From Portulaca oleracea (Eukaryota; Streptophyta; Magnoliopsida; Caryophyllales; Portulacaceae), in NCBI GenBank assembly GCA_029582165.1, contig CM055882.1, positions 12,912,501 to 12,976,500 on the forward strand: 64,000 nucleotides of DNA, given 5' to 3'. The notes beneath the pieces are model-generated. The model was not told the DNA's origin, did no database searches, and saw only the letters and a program-made list of their open reading frames with translations. The translations under genes and the position numbers were made by a program. The first letter of the stretch is position 1, and every line of letters starts with the position of its first letter. Shown here one piece after another: positions 55,513-64,000 of this stretch.

Positions 55513-56379
55513 GGAGCTTCATGGGATTAAAATCAGTAAGCAAGCACTACAAATTACGCTTTCTTTTTTTTTTTTTGTCGACAAAAGTCTAATTTTCATT
55601 AGGGCCACGATGGAGAAAGGGGAGGTATTGAGAAATTTGCTCAGACTTTATAAGTTAGCCTCGGGGCAACAAGTGAAGCTTTCGAAATCAAAAATAGCTT
55701 TCAGCAAGGGGATGAACCCTCAGAAGAAAACAAAGTTGGATGATATTCTCCAAATGAAGGAGGTCTCCAAATTATCCAAATATCTGGGCACCCTTACGAC
55801 AATAGGGCAATCTAGGAAGGAAATCTTTAGGGTGATCAAGGATAGAATTGGAAAAAGCTTTCAGGATGGATGGAAGCAGAAATTACTTTTCAGAGCTGGA
55901 AACAAGTTTTAATCAAAGTTATGGCTTAGTCCATTTCGACATATATATCATGTCAATTTTCAGATTGCTTCTACACTTATTGATAATATCCACAACCTTT
56001 TGGGTAAGTTTTGGTGAGGAAACAATCAGTCCAATAGGGAGATTCATTGGAAGAATTGGAGAGATTTGTGTACCCCTAAGTGTAGTGGGAATCGATTTTA
56101 GAAACCTCAAAGTTTATAACGAGACTCCTTACAAAACAAGTCTAGAGGTTGTATAATGATCTGAACTCCCTTTTGGTGAGGATTTTGAAGCTTAGGTGTC
56201 ACCTGAACATGTTTTTTCATGAGGCGGTTTTGGGTTATAACCCGAGCTACTCTTGGAAATGTATTTGGGGAACCAAAGCCTTTTTTTTATGGAGGAGCTC
56301 TTATGAAGGGTTGAGTATAGCTCAAAGATTCAAATCTGAAATCCTTCTCAATGACATCCAAAAAAATATTTAATCGTAA

Positions 56380-56900
56380 ACATACAAATAAATTATCAAG
56401 ATAATAGAAAGTATGTGTATACATTATAAGCATAATACTATTGGAACTTGTTTTCATTAAATCAGTTGAATTATTTTTTTATAAAAATAATTAAACTAAA
56501 AAAAGTCAAAGAAGTTACAAAGCATTAGTAGTTAATAGTAAATATACATTTATGTATTTGCTAATAATCTTATTTGTAGTTCATTCATCATTTTATCTAA
56601 TAAGAAATAATATTTCACTTGTTGTAAATAATCATAATGAACTCAATTGACGAATTTGATACTTTATAGCTAGTTATACTTTAATTTCATAAAATGTCCA
56701 ACTTACTTATGTAATTATTAGTTTATACTTTGTTTATTGTTTAAATTTTACTTTAATCTATATTTTATAATGAGATTGATATATTATAATAGTTAATTTG
56801 GTGAAAGAAAGATTAATGAATACTATTTTAATTTTGTATTGATATTTGCAACCTATATGCATGATGTTATTTTTTTAAGTTGACATTTACCATACTAAAA
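56380..56900. other. AT-rich intergenic stretch
   Basis: No coding signal, no recognised repeat. Confidence 0.6.
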
Positions 56901-56902
56901 AG

Positions 56903-57000
56903 AAGGTAGCTGAGTAGTAACTACCCTCAACTTTACTACTTGCAATCGAGGTTCAATCGTAGGTGGAAACAAAATGTTTTTCATTTATATTAAAAAAATT
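56903..57000 (+). mobile_element. tRNA-derived SINE head
   Basis: A box A-like motif (GTAGCTGAGTAGTA, from 56908) and a box B-like motif (GGTTCAATCGTAGG, from 56950) followed by GGAAACAAAATG. The second such head after the one at 6036. Confidence 0.5.
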
Positions 57001-57049
57001 TATAAGTCAAGTGGTTCTACTTACATGGTAATTTTTAGTATCTGCAACT

Positions 57050-57860
57050 GCAAGATGTCATAAAACATACATCTTGTGCAATGCACCAGTCTGACAACTA
57101 AGCTTTGAATAACTTTTCGTTGTGTAAGAGTTTGGTTAGTGATTTGGCTCCTTGCCTAATGTGATTCTCTTTTTCACCTTCACAAAAAATTTTGTTACCA
57201 ACTCCGTGCAAATCTAGTTGATTTGAAGATATTTGTCTGAGAAGATTATATAGATGTTACTAATTCTTTTTCCCTAAAGATTATATGGATTTGAAGAAAT
57301 AAGGCTAACATCCATCCACTTGTAAATGAGTCTATCAACACAGGGAACTCACTGCGTAATGCATGAAATGCATCCAAACATTTAATGCATACAAATATCT
57401 AATAATATCAAAACTGTCCCTAAAGATTTTTTCAATCAAAACCAAACATGAAAAGGCACAAAGCAGGGGATTCAGCCTCATTTCTATCTCAGTTGTTCAT
57501 GGTATACACATAATAAGCTAAACAGCAATGCCTAACATGAGATTCTGTCAAACCCAAAAGCCAACTATGAGGCCAGAAACAAGGCATAATGGTGCTCCAG
57601 TCATCCATTCATCCCATGTACAAAAATAGGCCAAACAACAGTACCTAAACTCATGCAACTGTTGTCAAACAAAAACTTGGCAGATATGTCAACATTCTTC
57701 AAGTAATACAAGTGTGTTAATGATGACCAACATTATCTTTGAACTTCCCTCGAGTTGAGGGTCCGATACTAGGAATAGAACAAGGTTACTATGTTATGTT
57801 ATAGACAGGTTACATAAAACAAGAGAAAAAAAGCTTTAAATAGATTGACTAGACCCAACC
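57050..57860. other. Intergenic region downstream of the RING gene
   Basis: No second gene is visible. The 3' end of the RING transcript probably lies at its right border. Confidence 0.5.
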
Positions 57861-57876
57861 AACATCGCTGCGATAA

Positions 57877-57882
57877 TTTATT
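57877..57882 (-). terminator. Poly(A) signal AATAAA of the RING gene
   Basis: On the minus strand AATAAA occurs about 160 nt after the stop codon, a usual distance for a plant near-upstream element. Confidence 0.6.
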
Positions 57883-58042
57883 GAATCCAAAAAACTGCAT
57901 ATCACTGAGAGTAGATTGACACGAACAAAGATAGATAAAATTACGCCACTTACAAAGGGAACTAAGCAATATAAACTCTTTGCGTTGAGTTTTAGGCAGA
58001 AGAAGCAGCAACAAAGTTATGTTTCCCCTGTTACTTGAGAGT

Positions 58043-59383
58043 TTAGAGCCTTCTCCTTCTGGGTGCGCGAGAATCCCCGCTATCCATATCTGAGGCAGCA
58101 GCTCTTGAAGCCAGATTTCGCCGTCTTGAAGAAGATGAAGTAGAAAGTGACACCATTGAATCGACCTCAACCGCAGTGTCCATTGTCTGGCTCTCGCCGT
58201 GTATAACTGCAGCAATGCTTGAGAAAGAGTCCCGGTCATCCATTGATGGGGGCTGTTGCTGCTCCTGAGTTCTTCTTGGGGGAGACCGGCGTAGATAAGC
58301 CTCCACAATCCTATCAGCATTGACAGATGCGAAACTAGACCCGCTTCTCTGCGACTGTCCCCTTCTGTAAGTCAATGGTGGGAGCCGGCGGTGGTGCATT
58401 ATCTCAGGCCTGTCATGGGTCAAATCCACCACATTTTCAGGGGGCACGGCTGGGTTTTGCTCCCTCCTTAAAGCCCGGGAAGTCAAAAAACGGTTCAGCA
58501 TCGAGCTCCTCTCAAGTGGGTCCCGGCTGGTGTCGGCCTCAGGGAGCTGGAAGAAGTCCCGGGTCAGCTCAAAACGGGCCCCGAGACGCCGGATCATCTC
58601 CTCCATTGGGAAAGCTGAGGTGGTCCGGTGAATGGTTTGTCTCAAGCTCTCAACCCTTCTCCCAGAGGGCCTCGCGGGGACATTATTGATGGTTGGATCC
58701 TCTTCGGTGTCCCGAGTGTTGTCCCCACGGCCATAGATTGGAGTCAAGTTCTTAAAAGTGACCTCTCCTTTACAAACAGGGCACTCGTTCGCCTCACAGT
58801 AGTTATTCAACCAGCAGTAGATACAAGGCCAGCAAAAGAGATGCCCACAACAAGTAACCACAGGCTCTTTGGCCAAATCCAAGCAAATGTTACAATCAAA
58901 AAAGCTTCCTCCCTCGGCGCTGGTCTTCTCAACATCCTCCTTTTTGTCAACCGAATCTTTCTGAGCTAAGTTGACATGATTCTCACAGGTTTTCGCAGGT
59001 TCATGGGTTCTTTCTTCAGGAGCAGCACTTCCTTCACCAGTTTGCATAGTTCTAACACTGCCCCCACCATTACCATTACCATTACCATCACCACCAGAAC
59101 CAGCACCAGCAGAAGGGTTTTCACTGGTGCCATCCGAATCGATGTTCAAAGGGAAAACCTGAGGGTCTAAGGGTATTTGTAGATGCCTCCAACGCCACCG
59201 CTGCCTAGTTCTTTGCCTAAGAGCTTCTCTAATGCTCATCAATGGAGGTTCTATCCATGCATCTAAGTTCATAGATTCACCTCCTGAGGACGGACCGCTC
59301 CCTGGACCAATTACAGGAGAAGTTGGAGCTACAGGCCCTAAGTTTAAATCTAAATCCATCACATTCTCTATCCGCTCCCCCAT
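58043..59383 (-). CDS. RING-type E3 ubiquitin ligase, MUSE1/MUSE2-like
   Basis: A 446-residue protein with an intact frame in a single exon. The ATG at 59383 is chosen because the upstream GTG codons are not plausible starts; a second Met follows at residue 9. Residues 164-204 form a C3HC4 RING: Cys164, Cys167, Cys179, His181, Cys184, Cys187, Cys201, Cys204. The block CCGHLFCWPCIYCWL is typical of the RNF5/RMA class of E3 ligases. The N-terminus has the DLDLNLG motif and a basic REALRQRTRQRWRWR stretch, then a Gly/Asn-rich linker. The C-terminal half is Arg/Ser-rich with VVDLTHDRP and ends in PRRRRL. There is no hydrophobic C-terminal anchor, unlike RMA1-3. Length and layout agree with Arabidopsis MUSE1 and MUSE2, which promote turnover of immune-receptor partners; the family assignment is from memory and the function here is inferred. 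Its GC-richer, repeat-free sequence stands out from the surroundings. Confidence 0.9.
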   Translation of the reverse strand: MGERIENVMDLDLNLGPVAPTSPVIGPGSGPSSGGESMNLDAWIEPPLMSIREALRQRTRQRWRWRHLQIPLDPQVFPLNIDSDGTSENPSAGAGSGGDGNGNGNGGGSVRTMQTGEGSAAPEERTHEPAKTCENHVNLAQKDSVDKKEDVEKTSAEGGSFFDCNICLDLAKEPVVTCCGHLFCWPCIYCWLNNYCEANECPVCKGEVTFKNLTPIYGRGDNTRDTEEDPTINNVPARPSGRRVESLRQTIHRTTSAFPMEEMIRRLGARFELTRDFFQLPEADTSRDPLERSSMLNRFLTSRALRREQNPAVPPENVVDLTHDRPEIMHHRRLPPLTYRRGQSQRSGSSFASVNADRIVEAYLRRSPPRRTQEQQQPPSMDDRDSFSSIAAVIHGESQTMDTAVEVDSMVSLSTSSSSRRRNLASRAAASDMDSGDSRAPRRRRL

Positions 59384-59507
59384 CACCACAACAATAACAA
59401 CAACAACAATCCCAATTGAACGAATTGTAACTCCACCAATCTAAAAATCCAATCTGAATCCTAACTTTACCACAATCTATTCCCCAATTTCTCGTCAAAC
59501 AATGAAA

Positions 59508-59765
59508 CTGGAGAAAAACCCTAATTTCGTCTCAACCAAAATTGACCCAGAAAGACCAAACTTCAAGCAACCCAGAAACCCAAACATGGTTACGAAACTA
59601 CCCAATTCAACATAAACCACGAAAATCCCACCTTTATACAAACGAATACATAAAACGAGAAACCCCAATTCACCCAAAAACTATGAAATAGCGTTGCAAG
59701 CAAGCTTCCGAATCAAAATTGAAACTTCAAAAAAAGAGGGGAAACAAAATAGATCAAGACGAAAC
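59508..59765 (-). other. Inferred 5'UTR intron of the RING gene
   Basis: On the minus strand a donor AACCCAG|GTTTCG and an acceptor TTTTTCTCCAG|TTTCATTG enclose 258 bp that are T-rich. Exon 2 would begin 125 nt before the start codon. Only transcript data can prove it. Confidence 0.5.
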
Positions 59766-59939
59766 CTGGGTTAGGGATTTTCCGAATTCAGAGCCGGAAT
59801 TCATCGCGAACCCAGAAGAGAGCACCGATTATCGCTCATGGGATTGAAGAATCAGCTACTTTGGCATCGATTTTGGATCATTCCACCATTGAAGAGGCGA
59901 TCCAGAAGCAGTGGTGGAAGGGCATCGGGGTTTGAGGCT

Positions 59940-60065
59940 CTCCCAAAGAGCTGAGAGAGCGAAAGCAACAAGAGAAAGGAAAGAGGGGGGGGGGGGGGGG
60001 ATAGAGAGAGAGAGAAACACGACACAGACAGAGAGAGGGAGAGAGAGAGGGGGGGGAGGAAGAAA
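59940..60065 (-). repeat. GA/CT-rich and poly-G tract in the 5' region of the RING gene
   Basis: On the plus strand it is purine-rich, with a run of about 15 G (59986-60000) and GAGA repeats. On the transcribed strand it is a CT-rich leader or core promoter stretch, a common feature of plant promoters. Confidence 0.7.
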
Positions 60066-60159
60066 GTCAGCAGTTTGGAGAGTGAAAATGGAAATAAGAC
60101 AGATTTTTTTTTCACAATTAGGTGGAGGGTTACTGCTGAGTTAGTGCATGCAGCATCAC

Positions 60160-60220
60160 CTTCCTTTGGGCTTCTCTTAACCCACATTTTGGGCTTGGGC
60201 TTGGGCTTGGGCTTAACCCC
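60160..60220 (-). promoter_or_regulatory. TGGGCT (site II-like) motif array
   Basis: The plus strand shows TTTGGGCTTC, then four consecutive TTGGGC hexamers (from about 60190). TGGGCY is the site II element bound by TCP factors in promoters of many growth-related plant genes. The location upstream of the RING leader fits a proximal promoter. Binding is inferred. Confidence 0.5.
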
Positions 60221-60935
60221 TCATGAGCCTTTTTTGTTTCTTTTAACTTGTTTACCCTTGATTGCCGCACTTCCATTTTATTAACACCACCCACTTTTTG
60301 CATGTGTTCCAACTTCACCCATGGGTTTCGAATCTCTCTCAACACTCTTTCTCTCTAACTCTTTCTCTAAAACTCTCTCTCAAAAACCAACCATCGGCTA
60401 CCACCACGCTCGGCGGCCACCAACAACGCCAGCTACCACCATCGACTGCCCCTAATCGGATACTGTAAAGAATTGAGAGAAAAAGCTAAGAGAGATGAAA
60501 CATGAGAGATGACGGAGTGAAGTATCCTGAGCTCCGTACTCCACTCTAATAGCTCAAGCCAAGAGGGTAGCGTCAACCCTCATCTGAGTAGAGGTTCACT
60601 TTGCTCGAGACTCGGGGGTGACTAAGCTCGTGTTGGTCATCCTTTTGATCGGCCTCGGCACCTTTGAGTGGCATGAGAGTGTTCACCAACCCCGAGGGAT
60701 TTTGGTCATCTATTTCTCAAGGGTGAGTTGGTCTTTTGTTATCGAGGTGATGGATAAAATCATAATGTGCAGCAAGAAGGGGCGCTGCAGTCGTGATGTA
60801 TGTGTCACGCTCGTGACAACGCTTTGTCACAAGGGAGAAATTGGAGGCAAGCAGGAGGTCACAACCGTGACATGCAGGTCGTGCCCATAACCAGGCTTGA
60901 TGGTCGCCGTGACACACAGGTCGGGCCCATGACGT
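60220..60935. other. Unassigned region upstream of the RING gene
   Basis: Contains a CT-rich, leader-like stretch (60330-60390) and a GC-rich segment with GTCACG/CGTGAC motifs repeated (60800-60930). The frames are short and carry no domain. It may be decayed transposon sequence. Confidence 0.35.
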
Positions 60936-60937
60936 CC

Positions 60938-60977
60938 CCTCCCCTCCCCCTCCCCCTCCCCCTCCCCCTCCCCCTCC
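60938..60977 (+). repeat. (CCCCTC)n microsatellite
   Basis: About six hexamer units, pyrimidine only on the plus strand. Confidence 0.95.
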
Positions 60978-61011
60978 CTATGGATTTTGGAGCAGTGTAA
61001 GAGTCGTGCTT

Positions 61012-61766
61012 ATGACGTGCTAGGTCGCGGCAACTACTTCAAGGATCATTGACTAGCCCCACAAATCACCACGAGCCTTTCCAGTGTGCTTCGTCCTCGC
61101 TCATACGCTGCTTGGGAAAACTTCCCAGGAGATCACTCATCCAAGCCAAGCACACTTAACTGAAGAGTTTCTAACATATGAGCTACTTAAAAAAGAAGGT
61201 ATACCTTGGTGATATAAGTAGTCATTTCAATCCCTTTAAGCCACGCTTAACCATATATTTTGGGTGTTACAATCACCCCCACTTAAGCGCACAACATTCT
61301 CGTTGTGCCACAATCCACTCCAAAATCTTTTCCCCGCTAGGTGACTGCCTATGGATCTCTCGTCCACTGGTGCCACTCACCATCACGGGTTGACTCTTAT
61401 ACCATTTGTAATGCCCCGACCCTTCTCGGGTCACGGATATCACCGATAACTGCTTTATGGATCGATAATTGGCCCCCCATAAATCACCACAAGTCTTTCC
61501 AACGTGTTCCGTCATCGCTCACACGCTGTTTAGAAAAGCTTCCCAGGAGGTCACCCATCATGAGACTACTCCCAACCAAGTAAGCTTAATTGAGGAGTTC
61601 CCAACGGATGAGTTATCTTAAAAGAAGGTGCACCTTGGTGATATAAGTAATCGTTCCAATCCCTTTAAGCCACACTTTAACGATAAATCTAGGATGTTAC
61701 AATCACCCCCACTTAAGTGCGCAACGTCCTCGTTGTGCGACAATCCACTCTAGAATCTTTGCGCCA
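61012..61766 (-). mobile_element. Tandem Cassandra: LTR, interior, LTR, part interior
   Basis: Minus-strand LTRs at 61410-61701 and 61012-61271 (the latter truncated at its end) are separated by a 138-bp interior. A further piece of interior (61702-61766) lies beyond the right LTR, so that LTR belonged to two elements, as in LTR-mediated tandem arrays. 5S-like domains at 61538-61600 (CTTAATTGAGGAGTTCCCAA) and 61115-61175. The primer binding site between LTR and interior is damaged (TGGTATAAGAGT). Confidence 0.85.
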
Positions 61767-62320
61767 TATCATCAAGCACAGTCAACTCAAGAATGACAAA
61801 TCATCATCACCGGCTAGACAAGAACGACACACAGTCAGACAAGAATGACCATCATCATCAGCCATGCAAGAATGATGCACAGTTAAACAAGAATGGCATA
61901 TTATCATCATCAGCTAGAGAAGAACGATGGAGAATCAGACAAGAATGATAGGTTATCATTATCAACCAAACAAGAACAACACACAATCAGACAAGAATGA
62001 AAGATCATCATCATCGACCAAACAAGGACGACAGACAATCTACAAGAATGACATGTTATCATCATCATCAGTTAGGCACGAACGGTGGACCGTTAGATAA
62101 GAATGATGAATCATCATAATCAACGAGACAAGAACGTTGGATAGTCAAGCAAGAATGACGACTCATTATAATTGGTCAGACAAGAATGTCGGAAAATCAC
62201 AAGAAAAACATATCATCATCATTTGCCAAACAAGAACGATGGGATGCTCCACAAGAATGACCAACGTACAACATCACTTGTTGGACAAGAAGGACAAACC
62301 CTAACATCATGGACTCCGTG
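61767..62320 (-). repeat. Diverged minisatellite, about 55-60 bp unit, next to Cassandra
   Basis: Some ten units, each with CAGACAAGAATGAC, a TCATCATCATC block and a CARACAAGAACGAY block. It joins the Cassandra interior fragment directly at 61766. Units differ by substitutions and small indels, so the array is old. Confidence 0.85.
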
Positions 62321-62479
62321 TCAAGCATGAATGGCAGGCACCAAACATTAAGCTTAGGATTTTGCTTCCAATCGTTAACCAACATTAAGCACAGGACACC
62401 CATTCTAAGTGTCAATCATCATCAGAATACTTTGATCTTCGTCTTACTCATACTCAATCAAAGCGAGGATTAGTTGTAA

Positions 62480-63712
62480 ACACCAAAAGCTATCTTGTAA
62501 TTATGTAATTTATTTTGAGCATTTTTGTTTATTTTATTTCATTTTAGAAAAATTTAGGATTAAATGCCAAGAATTTTTGAAATGCAAAAATGATAAAAGC
62601 CACAAAAGACAAATAAAATCACTCCAAAAAAAAAGGGAAATCCATCTTGACCCATTTCTCTTTTGAAAAAAGAAAAATCCTAAAAGATTAATCTATCCTG
62701 ATCATCTGTACCAAGTCGGCTCAAAAATGAATTTTAAAAAAACAGTTAGACATGCTTTTACAGCACATTGACACACTTTTCCATGTGATATGGAGCATAC
62801 TTAGTACATGCCTCTTTTGAATTCAATTCTCCCCTCCCTCTCCCTCTTTAAACCATATAACCAGTCTATCACCACTGTAAATATCAATTATTTCACCTTT
62901 CATTAACCGATTTAGTAGAGTCTGATCTTTAAATGGGAAAATAAAAAGGCTTTTACTTTCGAATTCATGGCCTTATCCCGTGATCCGATTCTCATTGTTA
63001 ATGGTTTTGTGTAGTTTAAATTTGACTTTACTAATCATTACTATACATTAATTGATATTCATTTGAACATTATAAAAAGGAGAAATTAATTAATATAAAA
63101 TAATGTTCAACTCATCTCTCAAGACTAAGACACCTTTTTTTGGCTTACTAACACACATAGGTTATTCAAAATTATTCATATTGGAAAATTTCCTAGGTCC
63201 TAAATCTTCTTGAAAAAATTTGTCCTAATAAGATGACACGACTTTATCGAGCAATTATTGAACATTATTAAGTTAACTAAGCGAAACGACCCAACAGACA
63301 TCCTAGCTAGGAAGGTATTCCAATTAAGCATCCACTTGTCAAAATTCCTATAAAGTAGTGTCAATGACACATGTTTATACATTGTTATCCACTAGTAATG
63401 TATAGTATTGATAATTTTGGTTCCAATTTATTAGGGGAATACCAAGTAGGGAAATTTCCACGTTTGCAAGGGGGTCATCAATAAGCAATGGGTATGTATG
63501 TATACCCCATTCATATATATAAGCCCAATGATATGATTGTGATGCAAGGATTTTGCCTTGCCACTAGAATATCCTTATCACATTAAATAGAATTTCAAAT
63601 ATCCAACAATTTTGAAAGCTTATATTAAATTACAACAAGCTAAAAAAGTCTTAATTTTTTGAAGTAACATAGTGCCATAGAAAAATATTTACCTTAGTGC
63701 TTTTTTTTTAGG
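62480..63712. other. AT-rich intergenic stretch
   Basis: No coding signal, no recognised repeat family. Confidence 0.6.
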
Positions 63713-64000
63713 TGTTGGGTTAATGGCCCAAATTTTCTTATAGACTCATTATTTGGCAAGTTTCCCAAACCTGTTTAAACTCCAAGTTATTGGTTGATAT
63801 TAGGAAATTATTTATTGGTTGCTATTAGGAAATTATTTTATTTCCTAATTATATATATTTAGGTTAGTTTTCTAATTATAATAGCGTTCTAGCTAAAACC
63901 TAATTGTATTTGAAGTGGAAGTCAAGCCAGATCTATAGGAGATTTACCCCTATAAATAGATGTCTTTATTCACCTTGTGACAAGCGGCCAACGTAACAGA
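63713..64000 (+). mobile_element. Copia LTR start, cut by the window edge
   Basis: It begins TGTTGGGTTAATGGCCCAAA and is collinear with the minus strand of the solo LTR at 20141-20737, including the TATAAATAGA box (63952-63961) and the TTCACCTTGTGA block. The window ends about half-way through the LTR. Confidence 0.85.

Larger units (their letters stand above)
52856..56375 (+). pseudogene. L1-type LINE ORF2 (endonuclease and reverse transcriptase), dead
   Basis: The endonuclease domain begins near 52935 and includes LPDLVVLSESKSPNS and FTIFVKNEVDFDLMSF. A GxFNEILPRKRKK block follows at 53355, then FKENWFTWKHG at 53470. The middle contains KGDMNSTDFHHKASQRRRRN at 54268 onward. The RT reads IKLDMSKxYERCKW, and the catalytic box reads FFVDKSLIFI (55566-55595), with Lys in place of the second Asp. 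The region behind the RT reaches FNPSYSWKCIWGTKAF-type sequence at 56240-56290. A Cassandra solo LTR and a 312-bp tandem duplication interrupt it. The 3' UTR and tail are missing. Confidence 0.8.

Noticed and set aside
57799..58320. Second, 173-codon frame overlapping the RING gene 3' end
   Set aside because: Overlaps the RING coding region in another frame and extends into its 3'UTR; no domain.
58375..58969. Plus-strand frames of 104 and 113 codons
   Set aside because: Antisense shadows of the RING gene.
61767..62320. CRISPR-like regular array
   Set aside because: Eukaryotic context; repeats and spacers are both parts of a diverging tandem unit of variable length.

Overview
The window is repeat-rich nuclear DNA of a flowering plant, most likely a eudicot. 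Evidence: AT-rich intergenic sequence, Stowaway, hAT, Mutator, CACTA and PIF/Harbinger-type elements with their diagnostic target-site duplications (TSDs), Cassandra retrotransposons carrying 5S-rRNA-like LTRs, L1- and RTE-type LINE relics, and one plant gene. The species cannot be fixed from sequence alone.

Only one convincing host gene is present: an intronless-CDS RING E3 ubiquitin ligase of the MUSE1/MUSE2 type on the minus strand (CDS 58043-59383), with an inferred 5'UTR intron, a poly(A) signal and a promoter carrying an array of TGGGCT motifs. Everything else that codes is decayed transposon protein.

Layout. 1-5900: an L1-type LINE ORF1 (DUF4283) relic split by a 2.0-kb solo LTR (TSD ATCGG), a Mutator-type MITE and the 3' end of an RTE LINE. 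5900-8590: AT-rich DNA with a SINE head, a foldback MITE inside a TA tract and a Stowaway. 8590-18890: a second LINE ORF1 (RRM plus DUF4283) split by an element with LTRs of about 3.7 kb and only 0.8 kb of non-coding interior, from the same family as the first solo LTR. 18900-21510: a tandem repeat holding an inverted LINE copy, then a Harbinger-like MITE with a nested copia solo LTR and two Stowaways. 22000-24380: MITE and a Helitron 3' end. 24381-30135: a 5.8-kb CACTA element (TSD CTT) with gene-like exon/intron cargo. 31300-43100: a dense series of MITEs, a 1.16-kb hAT, a three-deep MITE nest and a 444-bp CACTA MITE, ending in a 455-bp LINE-derived retroposon (TSD of 14 bp). 43198-44244: a full-length Cassandra with a MITE in one LTR. 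44350-45520: L1 reverse-transcriptase relic. 45530-46880: a 0.3-kb-arm inverted repeat with a primer-binding-site-like motif. 46890-48500: copia gag and LTR relic with a hAT MITE inside. 48700-50720: three MITEs. 51240-56380: an almost full-length but dead L1 LINE with a Cassandra solo LTR inside and a 312-bp tandem duplication in its RT. 57860-60220: the RING gene. 61012-62300: tandem Cassandra LTRs joined to a minisatellite of about 55-60 bp. 63713-64000: start of a copia LTR matching the solo LTR at 20141.

The most unusual signal is the large-LTR family. Its LTRs have a gene-like exon/intron plan: a CT- and GC-rich leader, two GT...AG intron-like segments and a minisatellite in the second. 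The solo LTR at 184-2194 lacks the first intron-like segment at the exact GT...AG boundaries, as if it had been copied from a spliced transcript.
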